Below, in pieces: positions 38,559-47,701 of a DNA stretch of 64,000 bases. Source of the DNA: Nocardia vulneris (GTDB lineage: Bacteria > Actinomycetota > Actinomycetes > Mycobacteriales > Mycobacteriaceae); assembly GCF_001613425.1 (NCBI RefSeq), contig NZ_BDCI01000020.1:62001-126000 (forward strand). The letters are read 5' to 3'. The translations under genes and the position numbers were made by a program. Numbering within the stretch: position 1 is the stretch's first letter; each line of letters begins with the position of its first letter. Below the pieces are notes generated by a model. That model searched no databases and had not been told where the DNA came from. It worked only from the letters and a program-made list of their open reading frames with translations.

Positions 38559-38574
38559 TCGAACAGATGTTCGC
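38559..38574. promoter_or_regulatory. LexA-type SOS box candidate in fbiA-whiB2 intergenic region
   Basis: TCGAAC-AGAT-GTTCGC differs by one base from the actinobacterial LexA consensus TCGAAC-N4-GTTCGA. It lies 121 bp upstream of whiB2 and 210 bp upstream of fbiA. The 345-bp divergent gap holds no other feature that I can support. Confidence 0.45.
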
Positions 38575-38694
38575 ATCGGGATGACGAGCTCGGGGACGTC
38601 CGCGGGACAACGTCGCGGGGTATGGCCGTCGGTAGGCGTGTTGGTCCGACGGAACGAATCATTCTGCGCTAACACACAGTGAGGAGGCGGAGCG

Positions 38695-39105
38695 ATGGCC
38701 AACGAGATGGTCTCGCCGACCGATTCCACAGCAGGCGCAGCACGTGGCGTCTGCGCAGAAAACGGCTGGAAGGATCACGAGGGGGGTGACGAAGTCTCGA
38801 CGCCGCGGCTCGACTCGGGCGACGAAGTCTCGCCGCCCCGGCTCAGCCTGGTCGTCACGGGCTTCGACGAGATGTTCGAATCCATCGAAGAGCAGTGGCA
38901 AGAGCGCGCCCTGTGCGCACAGACCGATCCGGAGGCGTTCTTCCCAGAGAAGGGCGGCTCGACTCGCGAGGCGAAGCGGATCTGCATGGGCTGCGAGGTA
39001 CGTGACGAGTGCCTGGAATACGCACTCGCCCACGATGAGCGTTTCGGCATCTGGGGTGGCCTCTCCGAGCGGGAGCGCCGCCGCCTGAAGCGCGGCATCG
39101 GCTAG
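38695..39105 (+). CDS. whiB2: WhiB2 transcriptional regulator
   Basis: An iron-sulfur regulator needed for septation in mycobacteria (WhmD). The 4Fe-4S cysteines are C74, C97, C100 and C106 (ALC, CMGC, C), followed by the GIWGG turn and a basic DNA-binding tail. The N-terminal ~60 residues contain a short direct repeat: GDEVSTPRL and GDEVSPPRL lie side by side. ATG at 38695 is preceded by GAGGAGG. It stands alone, with its own intergenic control region. Confidence 0.95.
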   Translation: MANEMVSPTDSTAGAARGVCAENGWKDHEGGDEVSTPRLDSGDEVSPPRLSLVVTGFDEMFESIEEQWQERALCAQTDPEAFFPEKGGSTREAKRICMGCEVRDECLEYALAHDERFGIWGGLSERERRRLKRGIG

Positions 39106-39306
39106 TTCGCCCCTCGGGATGACCCCCGAGTTATCCGAACGCGAGAACTCGCCACGGCGACAACGGAACTCGCTTCGACACGGGTAGCTCCGGGGGTAGC
39201 CCCGAACCGCAGCGGCAGGCCGCCCGAGACCCCGGCGGCACGCACCGCGACCTGCGCGGACCGCACTGGGTGCACGGGCACCGAGCGAGCTGGCTAGTTT
39301 TATCCC

Positions 39307-39786
39307 ATGGCACGTTCCCGGAATCGTCGTCCGCCGACCGCACGGTCGGTCATCCGCCGTGGTCGCGGGGTACGCGGACCGATGCTGCCGCCCACCGTGC
39401 CCGCCTGGCGCACCCGGGGCCAGAAATTCGACCGGCTGGTGCTCGAGGCGTTCGCGCCGCTGGACACGCGCTGGCACGACCGGCTCACCAAGCTCGATAT
39501 CGCCGTCGACGACGTGCCGAAAATCCGTCCGCTGCACCCTGATTCGGTCACCTGGCCGGACGAGGTGGTCGCCGACGGACCGGTGCCGCTGTCCCGGCTC
39601 ATCCCGGCCGGCGTCGACCGGCACGGCGCGGCCACTCGCGCGCGGGTGGTGCTGTTCCGCAAACCGCTCGAACTGCGCGCCAGCGACCCCGACGACCTGG
39701 TCGACCTCCTGCGCGAGGTGCTGGTCCAGCAGATCGCCACCTATCTCGGCGTGGACCCGGATGTGATCGATCCCGAACCCGAGTAG
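39307..39786 (+). CDS. Metallopeptidase-fold (DUF1025-like) protein, motif degenerate
   Basis: A 159-residue protein of the minimal MMP-like/zincin_1 family, matching Rv3259 by position. The fold is recognisable from FDRLVLEAF, the LFRKPLELRA strand and the C-terminal REVLVQQIATYLGVDP helix. In active members the last helix carries HExxH; here the site reads VQQIATY, so no zinc-binding histidines remain. It is probably not a peptidase. Confidence 0.75.
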   Translation: MARSRNRRPPTARSVIRRGRGVRGPMLPPTVPAWRTRGQKFDRLVLEAFAPLDTRWHDRLTKLDIAVDDVPKIRPLHPDSVTWPDEVVADGPVPLSRLIPAGVDRHGAATRARVVLFRKPLELRASDPDDLVDLLREVLVQQIATYLGVDPDVIDPEPE

Positions 39787-39917
39787 GAACGCACCCAGCC
39801 GGCGCCGCCACGGCAACGAATGTCGTTGCGCGACACTCCCCTGCGTGGGCCAGTATTTGCCCGATTCCTGAGCGTGTCTGTCCACATCGGGCCGCCAGGA
39901 GGGTTACTCTCATCGGC

Positions 39918-40307
39918 GTGATCCCCATGCGTCGTTGCTGCCGTCCAGGTTGCAAGAATCCGGCCGTCGCGACGCTCACCTATGTGTACTCGGACTCGAC
40001 GGCCGTGGTCGGACCGCTCGCCACCGTCGCCGAACCGCACTCCTGGGATCTCTGCGAAACCCACGGCTCCCGGATCACCGCCCCCAAAGGCTGGGAGATG
40101 GTCCGGCACGAGGGCGGATTCTCCTCCAGCACACCGGATGACGACGATCTGACCGCGCTCGCCGAAGCCGTTCGCGAAGCCGGCCTGCGCCGCCGCCCGC
40201 CGGAACCGGATCAGCGCGGCTACCGCGACTACGCGCCGCCGCCGCAGCGCACCACCCGCACCGGTCGCCGGGGCCACCTCCGGGTACTGCCCGACCCGCC
40301 GTCCTGA
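39918..40307 (+). CDS. DUF3499 family protein
   Basis: A 129-residue protein with an N-terminal cysteine cluster (MRRCCRPGCKNPA and a later DLCETHG), probably a small zinc ribbon. The conserved WDLCETHGSRITAPKGWEM region is typical of DUF3499, the family of Rv3258c. The C-terminal third is proline- and arginine-rich. Function is unknown. GTG at 39918 or ATG at 39927 could be the start. It precedes the phosphomannomutase gene by about 50 bases. Confidence 0.88.
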   Translation: MIPMRRCCRPGCKNPAVATLTYVYSDSTAVVGPLATVAEPHSWDLCETHGSRITAPKGWEMVRHEGGFSSSTPDDDDLTALAEAVREAGLRRRPPEPDQRGYRDYAPPPQRTTRTGRRGHLRVLPDPPS

Positions 40308-40359
40308 ACAAACCAGGACCGGGTCAAGCCGTCGCCACGGGGGCACTAGGGTGAAGGGC

Positions 40360-41736
40360 ATGACTGTCGCCCGCTCTGCCGAGTTCGTCAACGCGGTGAT
40401 CAAGGCATACGACGTTCGCGGTGTGGTCGGCGAACAGATCGATGCCGAATTCGTCAGGGACATCGGCGCTTCGTTCGCCCGGCTGATGCGCGCGGAAGGT
40501 GCGCAACGGGCCGTGATCGGCCATGACATGCGCGAATCCTCCCCCGCGCTGTCGCAGGCCTTCGCCGACGGCGTGCTCGCCCAGGGCCTCGATGTGGTGC
40601 ACATCGGGCTGGCCTCCACCGATCAGCTGTACTTCGCCTCCGGCCGGCTGGACTGCCCCGGCGCCATGTTCACCGCAAGCCACAACCCGGCCCGCTACAA
40701 CGGCATCAAGATGTGCCGCGCCAAAGCCCTTCCGGTAGGCCAGGACACGGGCCTGGCCACGATCAAGGACGAGGTCGCCACGGGCGTGCCCGCCTACGAG
40801 GGCCCGCACGGCACCGAAACCACAGTGGACCTGCTCGACGACTACGCGGCGTTCCTGCGCGGCCTGGTCGATCTCGGCGCGGTCCGCCCGCTCACCATCG
40901 CGGTGGACGCGGGCAACGGCATGGGCGGGCACACGGTGCCCGCGGTGTTCCGCACGCTGCCGCAGGTGACGATCGTTCCGCTGTACTTCGAACTGGACGG
41001 GTCCTTCCCGAACCACGAGGCCAATCCGCTCGATCCCAAGAACCTGGTCGATCTGCAGGATCTGGTGGTCAAGTCGGGCGCCGACATCGGCCTCGCCTTC
41101 GACGGCGACGCGGACCGCTGCTTCGTGGTGGACGAGCAGGGCGACCCGGTCTCGCCGTCCGCGATCACCGCGCTGGTCGCCGAGCGCGAACTGGCCAAGG
41201 AGCCGGGCGGGGTCATCATCCACAACCTGATCACCTCGCGCGCGGTGCCCGAACTGGTCACCGAACTCGGCGGCACCCCGGTGCGCACCCGGGTCGGCCA
41301 CTCGTTCATCAAGCAGCAGATGGCCTCGACCGGCGCGGTGTTCGGCGGTGAACATTCCGCGCACTACTACTTCCGCGACTTCTGGGGCGCCGACTCCGGC
41401 ATGCTCGCCGCGCTGCATGTGCTGGCCGCGCTCGGCGAACAGGACCGGCCGGTGTCGGAACTGATGGCGGCCTACGAAACGTATGCGGCCTCCGGAGAGA
41501 TCAACTCCACAGTGGCGGACGCGCAGGAGCGGACCTTGGCGGTGGTGGCGGCTTTCGCGAGCCGGACGGTCTCGGTGGACCGGCTCGACGGGGTCACCGT
41601 GCAACTCGCCGACGACGCCTGGTTCAATCTGCGCGCGTCCAACACCGAGCCGCTGCTGCGGCTCAACGTCGAGGCCAGATCGCCGGAGGAAGTAGACGTA
41701 CTCGTGACCGAGATCCTGAGCATCGTCCGGTCCTGA
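40360..41736 (+). CDS. manB: Phosphomannomutase/phosphoglucomutase
   Basis: Interconverts mannose-6-phosphate and mannose-1-phosphate for GDP-mannose, needed for lipomannan, lipoarabinomannan and glycolipids. It has 458 residues. The catalytic phosphoserine is in FTASHNPARYNGIK, the metal loop is FDGDADRCF, and the sugar-binding GGEHSAHYYF is present. It is orthologous to Rv3257c. ATG at 40360 is used; GTG at 40351 is possible. The last bases of the gene are part of a 19-bp repeat. Confidence 0.95.
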   Translation: MTVARSAEFVNAVIKAYDVRGVVGEQIDAEFVRDIGASFARLMRAEGAQRAVIGHDMRESSPALSQAFADGVLAQGLDVVHIGLASTDQLYFASGRLDCPGAMFTASHNPARYNGIKMCRAKALPVGQDTGLATIKDEVATGVPAYEGPHGTETTVDLLDDYAAFLRGLVDLGAVRPLTIAVDAGNGMGGHTVPAVFRTLPQVTIVPLYFELDGSFPNHEANPLDPKNLVDLQDLVVKSGADIGLAFDGDADRCFVVDEQGDPVSPSAITALVAERELAKEPGGVIIHNLITSRAVPELVTELGGTPVRTRVGHSFIKQQMASTGAVFGGEHSAHYYFRDFWGADSGMLAALHVLAALGEQDRPVSELMAAYETYAASGEINSTVADAQERTLAVVAAFASRTVSVDRLDGVTVQLADDAWFNLRASNTEPLLRLNVEARSPEEVDVLVTEILSIVRS

Positions 41737-41861
41737 CTGGAATAGTGGAATCAGGGCGGATGAAATCACAAGCTCAGGATTCAGCGATCGGGAGAGCCGG
41801 CGGCTCGGCCCGGGACCGGGAACCCGAGCATCGACCGCTCCCGACTGGAATAGTGGAATCA
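41735..41861 (+). repeat. 19-bp direct repeat flanking the manB end
   Basis: GACTGGAATAGTGGAATCA occurs at 41735-41753 and exactly again at 41843-41861, spaced 108 bp apart. The first copy includes the last bases of manB. A short related segment after each copy (GGATTC) suggests duplication of the manB 3' end. The rest of the 226-bp gap shows no gene that I can support. Confidence 0.8.
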
Positions 41862-41962
41862 CAGGCCCTGGATTCGCCCGACTCGGGCCCGGCGTGGCAG
41901 CTGACCCGGGTGGGAGCAAGGGCGGAAACGACTCAGCGCGATGAGGGGAGGTGGGACGCCCG

Positions 41963-43165
41963 ATGATCGCTGGAACACCGGTGCTCGACCTCGACGATGC
42001 CGCTTCACTCGAGGCAGCCGATACCGCGGGCGCCCTGCGTTCGGCGGCCTCCGGCGGTGCTCAGGTCCGAGCCACGGCAGCTGCCGTCGCCGAGGACGCC
42101 CTGGCCCGCCTCGCCGGTCTGCGACCACGCAGCGTGGTGCTCGTCTCCGGCGCCGGCCGGGCCGCGCGGGCCGCGAGCCTGCTGGTCGCCGCGCTCGGTG
42201 ACCGCGCGGGTCTGCCCGTGGTGCCGGTCGCCGCGCTGCCGCCCTGGGTCGGTCCGCTCGACGTCGTCCTGGTCTCCGGCGACGACGCCGGCGACCCCCG
42301 CCTGACCGACGCGGTGGACCGCGCGCTGCGCCGCGGCGCCGAGGTGGTCGTCGCGACCCCGATCGAAGGCCCGATGCGCGCCGTCGCGGCCGGCCGGGCC
42401 GCCGTGCTCGCACCCCGGGTGCCGGTGCTGGACCACAACCGGCTGCTGCGTTTCGTCGCGGCGGGCATCGCCGTCTTGCAGATCGTCGACCCCGGCCGCA
42501 GCGCGACGCTCGTGCCCGACCTCACCGCGCTCGCCGATATTCTCGACGCGGAGGCGCTGCGCGACGGTCCGGCCAACGAGGTCTTCCGCAATCCGGCCAA
42601 AACCCTCGCCGCCCGCATGCATCAGCGCGGCGTGGTGCTGACCGGCGACTCCCCCGCCGCGGCCCAACTGGCCGAGCACGGCGCGGAGGTGCTGCTGCAG
42701 TCGGCGGGCCGGGTCGCCACCGCGGTGGATCTGGCCGAGGCCGTTGCCGCCAGAGCCCGGATGACCGAGGTGGCAGGCGAATCCGCGCCCGGCTACGATC
42801 CGCTCTTCCACGACGAAGAACTCGACGGCCCCGTCCAGGTGGAACGGATGCGGGTGTTCGTGCTCAGCACCGATGCCGACCAATCCGCCGCGCGCCGCCG
42901 GATCGCGGTGTTCGGCGGCGGCGAGGCGAGCCTGGTCGACGCCGATCTGGTGAACGCCGACGTCGATCTGCTGCACACCGGCCTCACCGATCCGTCCGTG
43001 CCCGCACCGCCGCGCACCGAGGAACCCGCGTCCGGCGCAGGCGGCGAGGTGGAACAGCTCGCCGTGCTCGCGTTGCGACTGGACATGGCCGCCGCATACC
43101 TACGGCTGATCGGAACTCGCGGCACCGCGACCGAGAGCCAAGGGCAGTTCGGGGGCAGCTACTAG
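41963..43165 (+). CDS. SIS-domain protein, phosphomannose-isomerase-like (Rv3256c type)
   Basis: A 400-residue protein with two SIS-like sugar isomerase modules. Its sequence is divergent from true phosphoglucose/phosphomannose isomerases, and the C-terminal glutamate/histidine catalytic pattern could not be confirmed. It is the orthologue by position of Rv3256c, which lies between manB and manA. Its end overlaps manA by one base. ATG at 41963 follows a GGGAGG region; GTG at 41951 is the alternative. It is probably part of mannose metabolism, function unproven. Confidence 0.82.
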   Translation: MIAGTPVLDLDDAASLEAADTAGALRSAASGGAQVRATAAAVAEDALARLAGLRPRSVVLVSGAGRAARAASLLVAALGDRAGLPVVPVAALPPWVGPLDVVLVSGDDAGDPRLTDAVDRALRRGAEVVVATPIEGPMRAVAAGRAAVLAPRVPVLDHNRLLRFVAAGIAVLQIVDPGRSATLVPDLTALADILDAEALRDGPANEVFRNPAKTLAARMHQRGVVLTGDSPAAAQLAEHGAEVLLQSAGRVATAVDLAEAVAARARMTEVAGESAPGYDPLFHDEELDGPVQVERMRVFVLSTDADQSAARRRIAVFGGGEASLVDADLVNADVDLLHTGLTDPSVPAPPRTEEPASGAGGEVEQLAVLALRLDMAAAYLRLIGTRGTATESQGQFGGSY

Positions 43166-44433
43166 TGCACGAACTCGTTGGTGCGCTGCGCTCGTACGCC
43201 TGGGGCTCGCGCACCGCGCTCGCTCAGTTGTGCGGCCGACCGGTACCGTCCGCCCACCCCGAAGCCGAACTCTGGTTCGGCGCGCATCCCGCCGATCCCG
43301 CGCACGTCCGGATCGCGGATCACACCACCTCGCTGCTGGACTTCGTCGCGGCCGACCCGATCCGCGAACTCGGCCCGGCCGCCGCGGAATTCGGCGGCAA
43401 GCTGCCGTTCCTGCTCAAGATCCTGGCCGCCGAGGAGCCGCTCTCGCTGCAGGCGCATCCGAGTGCGGCGCAGGCGCGCGCGGGCTTCGAGCGGGAGAAC
43501 CGGACCAACGTGGCGTTGGACTCACCGATGCGCAACTACCGCGACGACAACCACAAGCCCGAACTGGTGGTGGCGCTGGACCGGTTCGAGGCGCTGGCCG
43601 GTTTCCGCGACCCGCACCGCACCGTGGAGCTGCTGCGCGCGCTGCAGGTGCCCGGCCTGGAGTCGTATGCGAACCTGCTTGCCGCGCAGCCGGACTCGGA
43701 CGGTCTGCGCACCCTGTTCACCACCTGGATCACGCTGCCGCAGCCGGTGCTGGCCACCCTGCTGCCCGCGGTGCTGGACGGCTGTGTGCAGTACCTGTCC
43801 GGAAAAGGCAAGCGCGAGTTCACCGCCGAGGCCCGCACCGCGCTGGAGCTGGCCGAGGCCTATCCCGGGGACGCCGGCGTGCTCGCGGCGCTGCTGTTGA
43901 ACCGGCTGACCCTGGAACCGGGGCAGGGCCTGTTCCTCGCGGCCGGCAACCTGCACGCCTACCTGCGCGGGCTCGGCGTGGAGATCATGGCCAACTCCGA
44001 CAACGTGTTGCGCGGCGGGCTCACCCCCAAGCACGTCGACGTGCCGGAACTGTTGCGGGTGCTGGACTTCGAGCCGATCGATCTACCGGTCGTGCTGCCC
44101 GAGCCCGCCGGTGATGGCTCGGTGCGCTACACGACGCCGGCGCCGGAATTCGCGCTGCGCCGCTTCGATCTCGTCGCCGGTTCCGGTCAGGTGCCGCTCA
44201 CCGCGGCCGGGCCCGGCATCGTGCTGTGCACCGCGGGTTCGGTCCGCTTGCTGCAGGGCAGCACCGAATTGGCGTTGCCGCGCGGTGCCGCGGCGTGGAT
44301 CTCGGCCACCGACACCGACATTCGCGCCCAGGCGCCCGACGGCGACGCGCAGCTGTTCTGCGCGTGCGTCGGCGGGGTGGGCGCCGCGGGTCTGCCCGCC
44401 ACCCTGACCGGGACCGATCAGCACCGCGGATAA
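43165..44433 (+). CDS. manA: Mannose-6-phosphate isomerase, class I
   Basis: Zinc-dependent isomerase of fructose-6-phosphate and mannose-6-phosphate, 422 residues. The metal-site motif LQAHPSAAQA and the later DDNHKPELVVAL are conserved, as is NSDNVLRGGLTPKHVD. GTG at 43165 shares a base with the preceding stop codon, so the pair is coupled. Together with manB it supplies mannose-1-phosphate for envelope glycans. Confidence 0.95.
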   Translation: MHELVGALRSYAWGSRTALAQLCGRPVPSAHPEAELWFGAHPADPAHVRIADHTTSLLDFVAADPIRELGPAAAEFGGKLPFLLKILAAEEPLSLQAHPSAAQARAGFERENRTNVALDSPMRNYRDDNHKPELVVALDRFEALAGFRDPHRTVELLRALQVPGLESYANLLAAQPDSDGLRTLFTTWITLPQPVLATLLPAVLDGCVQYLSGKGKREFTAEARTALELAEAYPGDAGVLAALLLNRLTLEPGQGLFLAAGNLHAYLRGLGVEIMANSDNVLRGGLTPKHVDVPELLRVLDFEPIDLPVVLPEPAGDGSVRYTTPAPEFALRRFDLVAGSGQVPLTAAGPGIVLCTAGSVRLLQGSTELALPRGAAAWISATDTDIRAQAPDGDAQLFCACVGGVGAAGLPATLTGTDQHRG

Positions 44434-44512
44434 ACCCGGGCATCGGCTGTCCGACGGCCGCGACACGCTAAGTTAGCCAGGTTCGGGCAATTCGAGAAAG
44501 GGCGTCCAGGGC

Positions 44513-45424
44513 ATGTCGGCTGGTGGTGGCAAGAAGGCGATCCTCGCCGCGTTGACGGCGAACGCGGGCATCGCCGTCGCGAAGTTCATCGGTGCGGCGA
44601 TCACCGGTTCCGCGTCGATGCTCGCCGAGGCGGTGCACTCGGTGGCCGACACCTCCAACCAGGGTCTGCTGCTGCTCGGCCAGCGCCGTGCCGAGCAGGA
44701 AGCCGACGCGCTGCATCCGTTCGGTTACGGACGCAACCGCTACTTCTACTCGTTCATCGTGGCGCTGGTGCTGTTCACCATCGGCTCCATCTACGCCGTC
44801 TACGAGGGCATCCACAAGATCCAGCATCCGGAGGATCTGACCTCGCCGATCGTCGCGATCGTCATCCTGCTGATCGCCATCGGCCTGGAGACCTACAGCT
44901 TCACGACCGCGATCCGGGAATCCAAGCCGCTCAAGGGCGGTGCGAGCTGGTGGCGGTTCATCCGCACCTCGCGCAGCCCGGAACTGCCGGTGGTGCTGCT
45001 GGAGGACACCGGCGCGCTGGTGGGCCTGATCTTCGCCTTCATCGGTGTCGGGCTGACGATGGTCACCGGCAACCCCGTCTGGGATGGCGTAGGCACGCTG
45101 GCCATCGGTCTGCTGCTCGGCGTCATCGCCGTCATCCTGATCATCGAGATGCAGAGCCTGCTCATCGGCGAGGGGGCCACGCCGGAGGAGGATCGGCTGA
45201 TCCGGGAGAACCTGGTCGACGGCACCCGCATCGACCGCGTGATCCACCTCAAGTCCCAATACCTCGGTCCCGAAGAGCTTTTGGTCGCCGCCAAGATCGG
45301 CGCGGCGCCCGGCCTCGATGTCGCCCAGCTCGCCGCGGCCATCGACGACGCGGAGGCCCGCGTCCGCGCCGCGGTGCCCGCCGCCCGCGTCATGTACCTC
45401 GAACCGGACCTGTACCGCACGTAG
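44513..45424 (+). CDS. Cation diffusion facilitator family transporter
   Basis: A 303-residue inner-membrane metal-proton antiporter, most likely for zinc, cobalt or manganese. Six membrane segments are visible. The metal-site pattern lies in EAVHSVADTSNQ (TM2) and LLEDTGALVGL (TM5). A C-terminal cytoplasmic alpha+beta domain ends at EPDLYRT. It lies 79 bp after manA with its own start signal. Confidence 0.92.
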   Translation: MSAGGGKKAILAALTANAGIAVAKFIGAAITGSASMLAEAVHSVADTSNQGLLLLGQRRAEQEADALHPFGYGRNRYFYSFIVALVLFTIGSIYAVYEGIHKIQHPEDLTSPIVAIVILLIAIGLETYSFTTAIRESKPLKGGASWWRFIRTSRSPELPVVLLEDTGALVGLIFAFIGVGLTMVTGNPVWDGVGTLAIGLLLGVIAVILIIEMQSLLIGEGATPEEDRLIRENLVDGTRIDRVIHLKSQYLGPEELLVAAKIGAAPGLDVAQLAAAIDDAEARVRAAVPAARVMYLEPDLYRT

Positions 45425-45572
45425 GCACTTCCCGCACCGATTCTGCCGCCACGCACCCGCTACGGCGGGTCGTACCGGGTGCGGCAACGCAGAACTGGTG
45501 CGGGAACGCAAGCCCGGTGCGACAGCGCAAACCGTTGTGACGGAGCAGAACTGGTGCGGCGGCTCAGGCCGG

Positions 45573-47024
45573 CTACGCGCGGAGTAGGTCCAGTGGGTCG
45601 GTGGTGATGCCGAAGCGCCGGCGCAGCGCGTGCCGGGCGGCGTGCACGCCGGACATGCCGTGCACGCCGGGGCCGGGTGGGGTCGACCCGGAACACAGGT
45701 AGACGCCGGGAAGTGGTGTCGCGTACGGGTTCCAGCCGGCGATCGGACGGAAGGCGAACTGGCGCAGCGTCATCGCGCCCGCCGAGATATCGCCGCCGAC
45801 GTAATTCGCGTTGTGCGAAGGCATCTCGGCCGCCGTGTAGACGTGCTTGGCCAGGATCAGGTCGCGGAAGCCGGGCGCGAAGCGTTCGACCTGCGCGATC
45901 ACCGTTTCGCTGACGTCCCGCGTGGAGCCGTTCGGCACGTGTGCGTAGGTGTAGAAGGTGTGCTGCCCGGCGGGGGCGCGCGACGGATCGACCACGCCGG
46001 GCTGGATGGACAGCACGTAGGGCCGTGCCGCGTGCTGCCCGGCGGCCACCGCGCGTTCGGCGGCCATCGCCTCGGCCCGCGTGCCGATCAGGTGCGCGGT
46101 GCCCGCCTGCGCCATCCCCTCCGCCTGCCAGGGCACCGGCCCGGCGAGCGCGAAGTCGACCTTGCAGGCGGCGCCACCGTAGCGAAACTTGTTCAGCCGC
46201 TGCACATAGCGGTCCGGCAGCCGATGCCCGGCCAGCCGGATCAGCTCGGCGGGCGCGAGGTCGAGCAGCACGGCGCGGGCGCTGTCGAACTCGCCGAGCG
46301 AGTCGATCCGGGTCTTGGTGTGCACCCGGCCGCCGAGGCGTTCGAGTTCGGCGCTGAGCGCATCGGGAATCGCCTGGCTGCCGCCGCGCGGGATCGCCCA
46401 GCCACCGGCGTGCGCCAGCGTGCCGAGCATCAGCCCGGCGCCCGCGGCGGGGATGGCACGCGGCGGCGTGATCGCGTGCGTGGCCACGCCGGTCAGCAGC
46501 GCGGCGGCGGTCTCCTCGTGAAACCTGATGTTCCACAACGGCGTTCCCTGTTCCAGGGTGCGCAGGCCGAAACGCGTGGCGGTCAGCAGATCCTTCGGCA
46601 GCCGGCGCAGGTCCGACATCGCCAGGTCGACGACCGAGTCCCAGTTCTCGACCAACGGACCGAACAGTTTTCGCCAGGTCGAGCCGTCCCGGCCCAGGCC
46701 CGCGGCGGTGCGGTCGAGATCGCGCCATGCGATGCCCGCCGTGCCGCCGTCCATGGGATGCGCGTAGGACGCCTCCGGGATCAGCAGCTCGACGCCGTGC
46801 GCCGCGAGGTCGAACGCGCGAAAGAACGGTGACGCCAAGGCCATCGGATGCGCACCGGCGCAGATGTCGTGCCAGAAGCCGGGCAGGGTCAGTTCCGCCG
46901 TGCGCGATCCGCCGCCCGCGGCGTCCTCCGCCTCGTACACCTCCACCGCGAGCCCGGCTTTCGCCAGGATCACCGCGGCGGCGAGTCCGTTGGGTCCGGA
47001 GCCGACTACCACAACATCAGGCAT
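45573..47024 (-). CDS. Phytoene desaturase-like FAD oxidoreductase
   Basis: A 483-residue flavoprotein of the carotenoid/retinol oxidoreductase group. The Rossmann motif is VVVGSGPNGLAAAVILAKAG at the N-terminus, and the C-terminal FAD contact is PGVYLCSGSTPPGPGVHGMSG. No carotenoid genes are nearby, so the substrate may be a lipid or another isoprenoid. ATG at 47024 follows GGGAGG. It is tail-to-tail with the CDF gene. It lies close downstream of the tetR at 47100 on the same strand. Confidence 0.9.
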   Translation of the reverse strand: MPDVVVVGSGPNGLAAAVILAKAGLAVEVYEAEDAAGGGSRTAELTLPGFWHDICAGAHPMALASPFFRAFDLAAHGVELLIPEASYAHPMDGGTAGIAWRDLDRTAAGLGRDGSTWRKLFGPLVENWDSVVDLAMSDLRRLPKDLLTATRFGLRTLEQGTPLWNIRFHEETAAALLTGVATHAITPPRAIPAAGAGLMLGTLAHAGGWAIPRGGSQAIPDALSAELERLGGRVHTKTRIDSLGEFDSARAVLLDLAPAELIRLAGHRLPDRYVQRLNKFRYGGAACKVDFALAGPVPWQAEGMAQAGTAHLIGTRAEAMAAERAVAAGQHAARPYVLSIQPGVVDPSRAPAGQHTFYTYAHVPNGSTRDVSETVIAQVERFAPGFRDLILAKHVYTAAEMPSHNANYVGGDISAGAMTLRQFAFRPIAGWNPYATPLPGVYLCSGSTPPGPGVHGMSGVHAARHALRRRFGITTDPLDLLRA

Positions 47025-47099
47025 GCCTCCCACGCTACCGGCCCGGGAATCGGACGCACGGAATCGTGTTTCGGCACACCGTCGCACTCGGCGCGGCGG

Positions 47100-47690
47100 C
47101 TACGCCGAATCGGCGCCCACCGCGCTCAGCCATTCGGCGACGAGAATCTCGAGCCGCTGATCGCGCAGCTCCGGCCGCAGCCGATGGCCGCGATCCAGGG
47201 TCGCCAAACCGTGGATCGCGCTCCAGGCCACCTCCGTGCGGGCGCCGAGTTCGGCGTCGTCGACGAATGGCCGGAACATCGCCTCCAGTTCGGCGAACGC
47301 GTCCTTGAGCGGCTGCGGGGCGTCCAGGCCGAAGACCAGATCGATGTTCATCGAGAACATGGCGTCGTAGCGGGCCGGGTGGGCGGCCGCGAAATCCAGG
47401 TACGCGCGGGCCACCCGGGCCATCGCGTCGGCGGGGCCCGCGGCGGCGGCGTGGGCCCGGCGCATCTCGCCGGTGAGGTCGATGATGCCCTGCTCGGCGA
47501 CCGCGGCCACGATCGCCGATTTGCCCGCGAAGTGGCTGTACAGCACGGGCTGGCTGTATTCGATGCGTTCGGCCAGTTTGCGCACCGTCACCGCCTCCCA
47601 GCCCTGCGTTTCCGCCAGTTCCCGCGCGGTGTCGATGATCCGCTGGTGGCGTTCGGCTCGTTCACGTTCCTTGCGCGTCTGGGGGCTCAC
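47100..47690 (-). CDS. TetR-family regulator
   Basis: A 196-residue regulator. The helix-turn-helix is VTVRKLAERIEYSQPVLYSHFAGK. The C-terminal WHG-type domain matches many actinobacterial regulators that control a divergent small membrane protein. It faces the DUF4267 gene across a 106-bp region with two 13-bp palindromes of one class, which strongly suggests that it represses both itself and that gene. Confidence 0.92.
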   Translation of the reverse strand: MSPQTRKERERAERHQRIIDTARELAETQGWEAVTVRKLAERIEYSQPVLYSHFAGKSAIVAAVAEQGIIDLTGEMRRAHAAAAGPADAMARVARAYLDFAAAHPARYDAMFSMNIDLVFGLDAPQPLKDAFAELEAMFRPFVDDAELGARTEVAWSAIHGLATLDRGHRLRPELRDQRLEILVAEWLSAVGADSA

Positions 47691-47701
47691 GAAGAGAAAT
47701 C

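Noticed and set aside
38517..38729. 70-codon minus-strand frame in the fbiA-whiB2 gap
   Set aside because: Overlaps the whiB2 start and control region and shows no recognisable domain.
41745..41966. 73-codon frame between manB and the SIS gene
   Set aside because: It begins inside the 19-bp repeat and has no ribosome-binding site; the two related peptide segments come from the DNA repeat.
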